A stretch of 64,000 nucleotides of DNA from Ensifer adhaerens (GTDB taxonomy: Bacteria; Pseudomonadota; Alphaproteobacteria; Rhizobiales; Rhizobiaceae). Position numbers and translations under genes: made by a program. This document shows positions 43,273 through 54,391 of the stretch, piece by piece. The DNA lies in assembly GCF_001270265.1 (NCBI RefSeq), contig NZ_LGAP01000011.1, positions 1 to 64,000 on the forward strand, written 5' to 3'. The notes beneath the pieces are model-generated. The model did not search any database and had not been told where the DNA came from. It saw only the letters and a program-made list of their open reading frames with translations. Position 1 is the stretch's first letter, and each line of letters starts with the position of its first letter.

Positions 43273-44022
43273 ATGTTTGATCTGACAGGAAAGACCGCAC
43301 TGGTCACCGGCGGTGGCCGTGGACTTGGCCTTGAGATGGCAAAGGCACTCGCCAAAGCGGGCGCATCTGTCGCGATCAACGGCCGCAATCGGTTGACTTT
43401 GGATGCCGCGCGCGATCAGGTCGCGAGCGAAGGCATCAGGCTCGAGATCGTGGCTGGCGACGTGACGACGGATACTGAAGAGATCCTGGCGGCGGCGGCA
43501 CGCAGCACCGGAAAGCTGGATATTCTGATCCACGCCGTTGGAGAGCGCGACCGCCGCGGTACCGACGATATGGATGCGGCCGGCTTTGCGGCCCTCATCA
43601 ACACTGATCTGACTGCCGCCTACGGGATGGCCAAGGCGGCGCTGCGCTATCTCCGGCAGTCGATCGCCGGGCGGCTGATCTTCGTCACCTCGATCGCGGC
43701 CTTTACAGCCCGCGCCGGTGACCCTGCCTATACCGCGGCAAAGGGCGGACTTGAGGCGTTGACGCGATCGCTTGCGGTCGAACTCGGCTCCGACAACCTG
43801 ACGGTCAATGCCATCGCACCCGGCTGGTTTGCGACGGAAACAAACGCCGCGCTTGCCGCCGATCCCGTGTTGCAGCAGTTCGTCGATGTCCGCATCCCAT
43901 TGAAGCGCTGGGGCCGGCCGGAGGAGATTGCGCCTGCTGCCGTGTTCCTTGCATCGCCGGCCGCAAGCTTCGTCAACGGCATCACCTTGACGGTCGACGG
44001 CGGCATGACGGTTCAGATGTAA
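43273..44022 (+). CDS. Short-chain dehydrogenase/reductase
   Basis: The 249-residue classical SDR has NAD(P)-binding TGGGRGLGLEMAKALAKAG, the catalytic Ser in FVTSIAAFTA, and Tyr/Lys in YTAAKGG. The end WGRPEEIAPAAVFLASPAAS and VNGITLTVDGGMTVQM is like gluconate 5-dehydrogenase and 3-oxoacyl-ACP reductase relatives. Start: ATG at 43273 after an AGGCAAG box. A gap of about 115 bases separates it from the glycosyltransferase gene, so it may have its own promoter. The substrate cannot be told from sequence. Confidence 0.8.
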   Translation: MFDLTGKTALVTGGGRGLGLEMAKALAKAGASVAINGRNRLTLDAARDQVASEGIRLEIVAGDVTTDTEEILAAAARSTGKLDILIHAVGERDRRGTDDMDAAGFAALINTDLTAAYGMAKAALRYLRQSIAGRLIFVTSIAAFTARAGDPAYTAAKGGLEALTRSLAVELGSDNLTVNAIAPGWFATETNAALAADPVLQQFVDVRIPLKRWGRPEEIAPAAVFLASPAASFVNGITLTVDGGMTVQM

Positions 44023-44037
44023 GGCCCGCTGCGGCCG

Positions 44038-44901
44038 TTAGCGCGCAACGAACGGCTTTGAAAGCCCATCGGCAAGCAGGCCCGCAAGTGTGGTCGCGGC
44101 CTTTTCGGCATTCCCCTTGAGACGCAGGCTGAATTCGGCATCGGGTAGGGTTGGCAGCGCGAGCCTTTCCGGCGCAATCGCCACGCCCTCGCCGACGAAG
44201 CGTTCAGTTCTTGCTGTCAACGCGATGCCGCTGCGAACTGCGGCCCGCAGGCCTGAGAGGCTCGGGCTTGTCGCTGCGATCCGGTAGGGCCGACCACTTG
44301 TCTCGAGCGCATCGACGGCCGCTGAACGGAAACCGCAGGGCTGATCGAGGACGGCAAGCGGCAATTGCTCGTCGGCAAGCATGACATCAGGCGACGCACA
44401 CAGCCAGACCATCGGTTCGCGCAGCACCGCGATTTCGTCGACCGCCCCGCCTTGCCGCATCACAATCATCACGTCGACCGCGCCCTGGTCGTATTGGCTC
44501 ACCAGTTCTTTCGAGCGACCTACCCGCAGATCCAGCCGCACCCGCGGGTGGGCACGCGCAAACTGTTGCAGCAGTGCCGGCAACGTGCTGTCGGCAAAAT
44601 CCTGGGTGCAGCCGAGCGACACGCGTCCGTCGGTCCGCGCACCCCTAAGGCTGAGCCAGGCGTCGCGGTGCGCGTCGAGGATCTTGCGGGCATGCACGAC
44701 CACGTCTTCGCCGGCCGGCGTCAGCACGCGGCCGCGACCGGACGGTGCCAGCAACGCTTCCCCGATCAGCGCCTCCAACCGCTGCATCTGGGCAGTGACT
44801 GCCGAAGGGGTTCGTCCAACGACCGTGGCGGCATGCGCCAGCGAGCCGCTTTCGGCAAAGGCCAGGAACGTGCGCAGCAGGTCTGGGTCGAGCGTTTGCA
44901 T
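44038..44901 (-). CDS. LysR-family transcriptional regulator
   Basis: The 287-residue regulator has an N-terminal HTH (TFLAFAESGSLAHAATVVGR, TPSAVTAQMQRLEALIGEAL) and a C-terminal effector-binding domain. It is divergent from a tautomerase-family gene, and the 105-base gap holds a perfect 12-bp inverted repeat. LysR proteins of this layout usually control the divergent gene and themselves. The effector is unknown. Confidence 0.88.
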   Translation of the reverse strand: MQTLDPDLLRTFLAFAESGSLAHAATVVGRTPSAVTAQMQRLEALIGEALLAPSGRGRVLTPAGEDVVVHARKILDAHRDAWLSLRGARTDGRVSLGCTQDFADSTLPALLQQFARAHPRVRLDLRVGRSKELVSQYDQGAVDVMIVMRQGGAVDEIAVLREPMVWLCASPDVMLADEQLPLAVLDQPCGFRSAAVDALETSGRPYRIAATSPSLSGLRAAVRSGIALTARTERFVGEGVAIAPERLALPTLPDAEFSLRLKGNAEKAATTLAGLLADGLSKPFVAR

Positions 44902-44912
44902 AACTTCACTAT

Positions 44913-44943
44913 AATCGAATTGTTGATCAAGAACAATTCGATT
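44913..44943 (+). promoter_or_regulatory. Perfect inverted repeat between LysR and tautomerase genes, candidate LysR site
   Basis: AATCGAATTGTT (44913-44924) and AACAATTCGATT (44932-44943) are exact reverse complements with a 7-base spacer. The repeat starts 12 bases from the LysR start codon and lies about 60 bases before the divergent gene. It is the likely binding site of the LysR protein. Confidence 0.7.
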
Positions 44944-45005
44944 TTAGTTCACCAAGAGGAGTGCGAGATTTGCTCAACACCAACCGGCGTTCGAAGGAGC
45001 CGATC

Positions 45006-45416
45006 ATGCCCATCATCAATATCACCGTCACCGGCAAAGCCGACCCCGCCCTTTCCCGGCGCATCGCCGCCGCCGTCAGCGATTTGACCGCTAAGCATCT
45101 GCACAAGGACCCTACGATTACGGCCATCGTCGTCAACTACGCCGACCCGGCGCACTGGTTCGCCGGCGGTCGTTCGCTTGCCGCACAGGGCACCAACAGT
45201 TTCTGGCTCGATATCAAGGTGGTGGACGGCACCAACACCAAGCAGGAGATGGCGAGTTACCTTGAGGCCGTGTTCGCCGGCTTCCAGCAGCTGCTCGGCA
45301 ATGTGCATTCGGAAAGCTATATTCTCGTACACGAAGTCTCCGCTGCCGCCTATGGTTTCGAAGGCAAGACGCAGGAGTTTCGCTACATCAGCAACAAGCT
45401 CAAAGCGGCAGCCTAG
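45006..45416 (+). CDS. Tautomerase-family protein (4-oxalocrotonate tautomerase-like)
   Basis: The 136-residue product begins MPIINITVTGKADPALSRRI; Pro2 at the mature N-terminus is the catalytic base of this superfamily. At about twice the length of a single 4-oxalocrotonate tautomerase it matches two fused beta-alpha-beta units. Start: ATG at 45006 after GAAGGAGC; an upstream start at 44961 would hide Pro2. It is divergent from a LysR gene, which probably regulates it. The natural substrate is unknown. Confidence 0.82.
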   Translation: MPIINITVTGKADPALSRRIAAAVSDLTAKHLHKDPTITAIVVNYADPAHWFAGGRSLAAQGTNSFWLDIKVVDGTNTKQEMASYLEAVFAGFQQLLGNVHSESYILVHEVSAAAYGFEGKTQEFRYISNKLKAAA

Positions 45417-45493
45417 ACGCCAACATTGACGATTGAGCCAATGTGGATATGCGGCGTCGGTTCGGATCGACGCCACAAATCTGTCGTGCCTGA

Positions 45494-46390
45494 TCAGCCG
45501 GGCTTCGCCTCTTCGTTACCGCGCAGCAGACGAATAAGCGCTGAGAAGTCTTCGGCGCCATGGCCGAGCTTTTCAAACATGGAATAAAGCTGGGCGGCCT
45601 GGGCACCCATGGGCGTCGAGGCGCCGCTCGTGCTTGCCGCCTGTTGCGACAGCTTCAGGTCCTTCAGCATCAGGCTTGCCGCAAAACCCGGCTTGTAGTC
45701 GTTGTTGGCGGGCGACGTCGGCACGGGTCCTGGTACCGGGCAATAGGTCGTCAACGACCAGCATTGGCCGGAAGAGGTCGACGCAACGTCGAACAGTGCC
45801 TGATGCGACAGGCCGAGGCGCTCGGCGAGCACAAAGGCCTCGCAGACGCCGGCCATGGAAATGCCGAGGATCATGTTGTTGCAGATCTTTGCCGCCTGGC
45901 CCGCGCCGACGTCGCCGCAATGAACGATCTTCTTGCCCATGGCGTCGAGCAGCGGTTTGCCGCGGGAAAAGGCATCGTCCGCGCCGCCCACCATGAACGT
46001 CAACGTCCCGGCGGCAGCTCCGCCGGTTCCGCCGGAGACCGGCGCGTCGAGCGACGGGCATCCGGCCTTGTCGGCAAGCGCATGCGCCTTGCGGGCGCTG
46101 TCGACATCGATGGTCGAGCTGTCGATCAGCAATGTGCCGGGATCAACGAAGCCGAGCAGCTCATCCCAGACATAGAGGACATGGGCACCGGCCGGCAGCA
46201 TGGTGATGACGCATTCCGCCTCACGCACCGCATGCGCGATCGAACCCGCGACCGAAACACCTGTCTTGGCCGCGGCGTTGCGCGATGCCTCCGACAGGTC
46301 GAAGCCGGTCACCGCGTGACCCGCCTTCACCAGATTGGCCGCCATTGGGCCGCCCATGTTTCCAAGCCCGATAAAGGCGATCTTCGTCAT
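45494..46390 (-). CDS. mmsB: 3-hydroxyisobutyrate dehydrogenase
   Basis: The 298-residue beta-hydroxyacid dehydrogenase starts MTKIAFIGLGNMGGPMAANL (NAD-binding GLGNMG), has the substrate signature DAPVSGGTGGAAAGTLTFMV and catalytic Lys168 in GAGQAAKICNN. It oxidises 3-hydroxyisobutyrate to methylmalonate semialdehyde in valine breakdown. Start: ATG at 46390 after AGGAGTG. It is the last of three leftward genes (acyl-CoA dehydrogenase, CoA hydrolase, this gene) that cover consecutive parts of the valine pathway. Confidence 0.88.
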   Translation of the reverse strand: MTKIAFIGLGNMGGPMAANLVKAGHAVTGFDLSEASRNAAAKTGVSVAGSIAHAVREAECVITMLPAGAHVLYVWDELLGFVDPGTLLIDSSTIDVDSARKAHALADKAGCPSLDAPVSGGTGGAAAGTLTFMVGGADDAFSRGKPLLDAMGKKIVHCGDVGAGQAAKICNNMILGISMAGVCEAFVLAERLGLSHQALFDVASTSSGQCWSLTTYCPVPGPVPTSPANNDYKPGFAASLMLKDLKLSQQAASTSGASTPMGAQAAQLYSMFEKLGHGAEDFSALIRLLRGNEEAKPG

Positions 46391-46446
46391 CTTCACTCCT
46401 CCTGGATTGCAATTCGACCCGCGCCGATCGGAGCGGCTGGCTCCCT

Positions 46447-47511
46447 TCAGGCGACAAACAGTGGCAGGTGATCTCGGCTCGCGAAACGCGCGCGCATCTC
46501 TTCCGTCACGTCGGACAAGCCCACCGACCATTTCGGGCTGCGGTCCTTGTCGATAACGGCGGCCCGCACACCCTCATAGAAATCGGGATTGGAAAGCATG
46601 CCGAGCGTGGCCGAGTATTCGCGCTCGAGGCATTCATTGAGCGAGGCGCTTTTTCGCCCGGCACGCAAAAGATCGAGCGTCAGTTTCATGCTCAGAGCAG
46701 AACGCGAGTGAAGCAGGGCCAGCGTTTCCCGACCGAAATCGGTGTCTTCCGCCTCGAGCGCCGATAGGATCTCTTCGATCGTATCGAAAGCGAAGCATCG
46801 GTCGATTGCCTTCAAATGTGCCGCAAGCGGTGAGGATGGCGCCTGGACGGCAACGCGCCGAATTGCGGCGTCTACATCCGCCGCCGTGGCCAAAGACGGC
46901 AGCGCGGTAAGCGCACGGATCAGATCGTCGAGTTTGCCGGTCGGGACGTAATGGTCGGCAAGCCGCGCATGGATCGCGTCAGTGGCACCGATATCGCGGC
47001 CGGTGAGGCCGAGATAGGTGCCGAACTCGCCGGGCGCATGCGGCAGGAGCCAGGTTGCGCCGACATCCGGAAAATAGCCGATACCGGTTTCCGGCATGGC
47101 CAGCCGCGTGCGCTCAGTCACGACACGGTGGCTGCCATGCGCCGAAATACCGACGCCACCGCCCATGACGATGCCGTCCATGATGGCGATGTAGGGCTTC
47201 GGGTACGCGGAAATCCGGCTGTTGACGATGAACTCCTCGCGCCAGAACTGTGCGCCTTCGGCCGGCCGCTCACGTCCACTCTCATAAATCATGCGGATGT
47301 CGCCCCCGGCGCAAAGCCCGCGCTCACCCTCGCCCGTCACCATGACGGCCGCGACCGTAGGGTCGTTCTCGAACTCGGTCAGCGCTTCGGCGATCAACCG
47401 GATCATCGGCACATTGAGGCTGTTCAGCGCCCTTGTGCGATTGAGCCGGATGCGACCAACTGCGCCCTGGCTTTCGACAATGACTTCCGGTGCTACCGCC
47501 TGCATTTCCAT
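46447..47511 (-). CDS. 3-hydroxyisobutyryl-CoA hydrolase (enoyl-CoA hydratase family)
   Basis: The 354-residue crotonase-fold protein is longer than typical enoyl-CoA hydratases (about 260) and matches HIBCH length. GLCAGGDIRMIYESGRERPA is the CoA-binding loop, IMDGIVMGGGVGISAHGSHR the oxyanion hole, and MPETGIGYFPDVGATWLLP carries the catalytic Glu and Asp. It frees 3-hydroxyisobutyrate from CoA, the step before mmsB. It lies between the dehydrogenase gene (12-base gap) and mmsB. A methacrylyl-CoA hydratase gene is not in the window. Confidence 0.85.
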   Translation of the reverse strand: MEMQAVAPEVIVESQGAVGRIRLNRTRALNSLNVPMIRLIAEALTEFENDPTVAAVMVTGEGERGLCAGGDIRMIYESGRERPAEGAQFWREEFIVNSRISAYPKPYIAIMDGIVMGGGVGISAHGSHRVVTERTRLAMPETGIGYFPDVGATWLLPHAPGEFGTYLGLTGRDIGATDAIHARLADHYVPTGKLDDLIRALTALPSLATAADVDAAIRRVAVQAPSSPLAAHLKAIDRCFAFDTIEEILSALEAEDTDFGRETLALLHSRSALSMKLTLDLLRAGRKSASLNECLEREYSATLGMLSNPDFYEGVRAAVIDKDRSPKWSVGLSDVTEEMRARFASRDHLPLFVA

Positions 47512-47523
47512 GAAAAGCCCTTC

Positions 47524-48672
47524 CTATTTCCGGCCGATGATCGAGCGCGCCACGATAAGCCGCATGATCTCGTTGGTGCCCTCGAGTATCTGGTGCACTC
47601 TCAGATCCCTGACAATCTTCTCGACGCCGTAGTCGGCGAGATAGCCGTAGCCGCCGTGGAGCTGCAACGCATCGTTGGCGACGTCAAAGCAACGATCGGT
47701 GACGAAGCGCTTGGCCATGGCGCAGAGTTTGGTCGCTTCCGGGTCACCGGCATCAAGCGCCGAGGCTGCACGCCATAGAAACGTGCGGGCGATCTCAAGG
47801 TCGGTTGCCATATCGGCCAGGCGAAACTGCAGCGCCTGGAACTCGCCGATCGCCTTGCCGAAGGCTCGGCGCTCCTGAACATAGGCAAGGGCCTTGTCGA
47901 AGGCCGCCTGTGCACCGCCGAGCGAGGCCGCGGCAATGTTCAACCGGCCACCGTCGAGCCCGCCCATGGCAATCTTGAAGCCGTCGCCTTCGGCGCCGAG
48001 GCGGTTTTCAGCGGGAATCCGCACGCCATCGAGCATCACAGCGCGCGTCGGCTGGACGTGCCATCCCATCTTTTTCTCGTTCGCCCCGAAGGTGAGGCCC
48101 GGCGCATCCTTTTCCACCACGAAGGTGGAGATGCCCTTCGGCCCATCCTCGCCGGTTCTCGCCATGATCACATAAAGGCCGGACACGCCGGCACCGGAGA
48201 TGAACTGCTTCTGGCCGGTCAGGACGTAACTGTCGCCGTCCTTGACGGCCTTAGTCTTGAGCGCGGCCGCATCCGAACCGGATCCCGGCTCGGTCAGGCA
48301 GTAGCTCGCCAGTATTTCCATGCTCAGCAGTTGCGGCAGCAGCCGCTGCCGCTGCTCGTCGGTGCCATAGCGGTCGATCATGCCGCAGCACATGTTGTGA
48401 ATGGAAACGAAGGAGGCGACCGCCGGGCAGCCGGTTGCCAGCGCTTCGATGATGATCGCGGCGTCGAGCCGCGTCAGGCCAGTGCCGCCGACATCTTCAC
48501 GGACATAGATGCCCGCCATGCCGAGCGCGGCTGCGGCCTGTAGCTTATCGACCGGGAAATGCTTTTCCTGGTCCCACTCGATGGCGTTGGGCGCCAATTC
48601 GTCACGAGCGAAATCGAGCGCCATCTGGCGAATGGCTTCCTGTTCCTCAGACGGGCGAAAATCCATATGCAT
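47524..48672 (-). CDS. Isobutyryl-CoA-type acyl-CoA dehydrogenase
   Basis: The 382-residue flavoprotein has the acyl-CoA dehydrogenase marks YCLTEPGSGSDAAALKT and ALQLHGGYGYLADYGVEKIV, with the catalytic Glu364 in QILEGTNEIMRL. The overall sequence (ASFVSIHNMCCGMIDRYGTD) resembles isobutyryl-CoA dehydrogenases. It oxidises isobutyryl-CoA to methacrylyl-CoA in valine degradation, passing electrons to ETF. The downstream hydrolase and mmsB genes support this specificity. Start: ATG at 48672, with another ATG two codons later. Confidence 0.85.
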   Translation of the reverse strand: MHMDFRPSEEQEAIRQMALDFARDELAPNAIEWDQEKHFPVDKLQAAAALGMAGIYVREDVGGTGLTRLDAAIIIEALATGCPAVASFVSIHNMCCGMIDRYGTDEQRQRLLPQLLSMEILASYCLTEPGSGSDAAALKTKAVKDGDSYVLTGQKQFISGAGVSGLYVIMARTGEDGPKGISTFVVEKDAPGLTFGANEKKMGWHVQPTRAVMLDGVRIPAENRLGAEGDGFKIAMGGLDGGRLNIAAASLGGAQAAFDKALAYVQERRAFGKAIGEFQALQFRLADMATDLEIARTFLWRAASALDAGDPEATKLCAMAKRFVTDRCFDVANDALQLHGGYGYLADYGVEKIVRDLRVHQILEGTNEIMRLIVARSIIGRK

Positions 48673-48789
48673 GTCCTCCCTGACCGCATATTGAACGATT
48701 GGGGCTAGTTACACCAAATTCCGTACAGGCACAGGTGCAACTTCTCACAGGTTCTGTTCAAAAACGAACAGAACCGTCATCAACCTCCA

Positions 48790-50208
48790 TCAGCTCTCAC
48801 TCAGACGATACGGCAGAGCGCCGCGCAAGTCATGATCGACGATCAGCTTTCGCTTCAACGGCGGTACCGCACGGCTGGCGCATTTCGTGCGCTCGCAGAT
48901 CCGGCAGGAAATGCCGATCGGATCGAACGCCGCGCGGTTGCCGAGATCGAGATCGTCGGCATAGACGAAGGCGTCGGCGTAGGAGATTTCGCAACCGAGC
49001 GCCAAGGCATAACGCGGCTGTGCCGCGCGAAAGCCGCCACCGCCCTTGGTGATCTGTGTCGCAAGGCAGAGATAGCGCACGCCATCGGGCGTCTCGGCGA
49101 GCTGGCGAATGATGCGACCGGGCGTCTCGAAGGCCTGGTGCACGTTCCAGAGCGGACAGGCCGCGCCAAAGCGGGCGAACTGCAGCTTGGCAGCACTATG
49201 GCGCTTGGTGATATTGCCGGCCCGGTCGATGCGCGCGAAGAAGATCGGCACACCCTTCTGGCCGGGGCGCTGCAGCGTCGACAGGCGGTGACAGACCTGT
49301 TCCAGCGACGCACCGAAGCGAGCCGCCAAAAGCTCGATGTCGTGCCGAAGTTCGCGCGCTGCCTTGTGGAAGGCCTGGTAAGGCAGGATCAGAGCACCGG
49401 CGAAATAATTCTGCAGCCCGATGCGACAGATCTCGTAGGCTTCTTCGGTGCGGAAACCGGCGCCGCCGGCAACCCGGTCGATCTCTTCCCGGGCGTGGAG
49501 CTGGGCGATCTGAAGCGCAATCTGAAAGTCGCGTGTCGCCGTCGGAGCATAGGGGTTCAGCGTCAGCAGACGTGCGCGGGGGTCGTAGCGTCGGATCGCC
49601 TCGTCGCCGGCCGCCCCCCGCAATACGCGCACACCGTGGCGCTGCTCGAGATAGGCCGCCAGCGCTGCATGGTTGTCGTCCTCGCCAAGCCCGAGCTCGC
49701 CTGCCAGCCGTTCGGCGAGAAGATCGATGTCGTGGATGTAGTTGTCGACGAAGTGAAAGAAGTCGCGGACTTCTTCATAGGGCGTCGTCTCCACCGAAGG
49801 TCCGCCGCGGCCGATGGTATCATCGATGCTGGCAAGCTGCTCGCCGTTGCGCCGATAGGCCTGATGGCAGCTGATCAGCGCATGCGCCAGTCCTGGCGCG
49901 TTCTGGGTTATCAGCTTCAATTCCTGCAGGCTCGGCGAATAGGTCTCGAACAGCGGGTCGCTCAGCGCTTCCGACAGGGCCGACAGCAGCCTGTCGCCCT
50001 CCCCGGTCGAAAGTTCGGCAATATCGATCTGAAACTTTTCGGCAAGCGCCAGAAGAACGGAAGCCGAGACGGGCCGTTGGTTATTCTCGATCTGGTTGAG
50101 GTAGCTGGTGGAAATGCCGATGCGCTCGGCAAACTGCCCCTGCGTCGCCCGATTTGCGTCCCGAAGTTCCCTGACCTTGCGGCCGATATAGAGTTTGCCG
50201 ATCGCCAT
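48790..50208 (-). CDS. pccR: PccR-like XRE-family regulator of propionyl-CoA metabolism
   Basis: The 472-residue protein has an N-terminal XRE HTH (IGRKVRELRDANRATQGQFA, ERIGISTSYLNQIENNQRPV), a middle IrrE-like (DUF955) region, and a DUF2083 C-terminus with clustered Cys residues (ISCRICERTKCASRAVPP). This is the architecture of the short-chain fatty acyl-CoA regulator family, whose member PccR activates propionyl-CoA carboxylase genes in Rhodobacter. It is divergent from pccB, and repeated TTGCRAA sites lie between. I chose the ATG at 50208; ten extra residues upstream overlap these sites. Confidence 0.85.
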   Translation of the reverse strand: MAIGKLYIGRKVRELRDANRATQGQFAERIGISTSYLNQIENNQRPVSASVLLALAEKFQIDIAELSTGEGDRLLSALSEALSDPLFETYSPSLQELKLITQNAPGLAHALISCHQAYRRNGEQLASIDDTIGRGGPSVETTPYEEVRDFFHFVDNYIHDIDLLAERLAGELGLGEDDNHAALAAYLEQRHGVRVLRGAAGDEAIRRYDPRARLLTLNPYAPTATRDFQIALQIAQLHAREEIDRVAGGAGFRTEEAYEICRIGLQNYFAGALILPYQAFHKAARELRHDIELLAARFGASLEQVCHRLSTLQRPGQKGVPIFFARIDRAGNITKRHSAAKLQFARFGAACPLWNVHQAFETPGRIIRQLAETPDGVRYLCLATQITKGGGGFRAAQPRYALALGCEISYADAFVYADDLDLGNRAAFDPIGISCRICERTKCASRAVPPLKRKLIVDHDLRGALPYRLSES

Positions 50209-50209
50209 G

Positions 50210-50304
50210 TTCGCAACTTTGCAATTTACATTTCGCAATATTCTCTATTTCACATTTGCACATGAACGGGCGTTTTGCCATCCGACCTTCGACGCTATTG
50301 CGAA
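50210..50304 (+). promoter_or_regulatory. Repeated TTGCRAA-type sites between pccR and pccB
   Basis: TTCGCAA (50210-50216), TTTGCAA (50218-50224), TTCGCAA (50232-50238), TTTGCA (50255-50260) and ATTGCGAA (50297-50304) lie in the divergent promoter region. PccR of Rhodobacter is reported to bind a TTTGCAAA-N4-TTTGCAAA motif, as I recall; the half-site is clearly shared, although the spacing here differs. These are probable PccR sites controlling both directions. Confidence 0.6.
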
Positions 50305-50349
50305 GCGACAAACGCCTCTGCACAATCACACAAAAACCGGGAGGGATTT

Positions 50350-51878
<1,529 letters not shown>

Positions 51879-51882
<4 letters not shown>

Positions 51883-52184
51883 TGGAGGCAACCATGGAGC
51901 CGGAACGCGAACGCATCATGACGCCCGAAGAGGCCCGCCGCGACCACCGCGAGATGCTGCGTTACATGGCGGTCAACGCGCTCTACGGCCTGGCGACCGG
52001 GGCAACCGTCGCCGGCGTGCTGATCTGGCTCAACATCGGCGCCGTCGGCACCCATATCGCCCGCTCCACCAGCCCCATTCTCGCCACGGCCATGGTCGTC
52101 GTGCCCTTTGCGCTGCTCTTCGGCGGCGCCGTTGCGGCATCGTCCATCGCGCTCCTGCCCTACCGGCGCAAATTCAAACGCTGA
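51879..52184 (+). CDS. Small membrane protein between pccB and pccA
   Basis: The 101-residue protein has a charged N-terminal part ([20 protein letters not shown]) and two membrane helices (about residues 36-53 and 66-90). It starts within the pccB stop (ATGA), so it is coupled to pccB. I know similar uncharacterised proteins at this place in rhizobia. A role in anchoring or regulating the carboxylase is possible but unproven. Confidence 0.7.
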
Positions 52185-52214
52185 CGCGACACCAAGGATT
52201 TGAAAGAGAAACGC

Positions 52215-54218
<2,004 letters not shown>

Positions 54219-54240
54219 TGGTTGCCGAGCAATCACGCCC

Positions 54241-54355
54241 TCATTCCTGTGCTTGTCACAGCAATCCAGCAGCGCCGCGTTGGCGGCGCACGAAGTCCGT
54301 TCTTTCACACGAGGGACTTGGCGTGGCTGGATCCCTGTGACGGGCACAGGGATGA
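54241..54355. repeat. Palindromic intergenic repeat between pccA and bhbA
   Basis: TCATTCCTGTGCTTGTCACA and onward (54241-54270) and GCTGGATCCCTGTGACGGGC and onward (54326-54355) are imperfect 30-bp inverted repeats, about 25 of 30 positions pairing. Within the 55-base interior CAGCGCCGCG/CGGCGC can form another stem. Such mirror-image elements occur between genes in rhizobia. It could fold in the mRNA between pccA and bhbA and affect their relative expression. Confidence 0.7.
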
Positions 54356-54391
54356 TGTCCGGAAGGCGGCCTTTGGGCCAAGGAGTTACCG

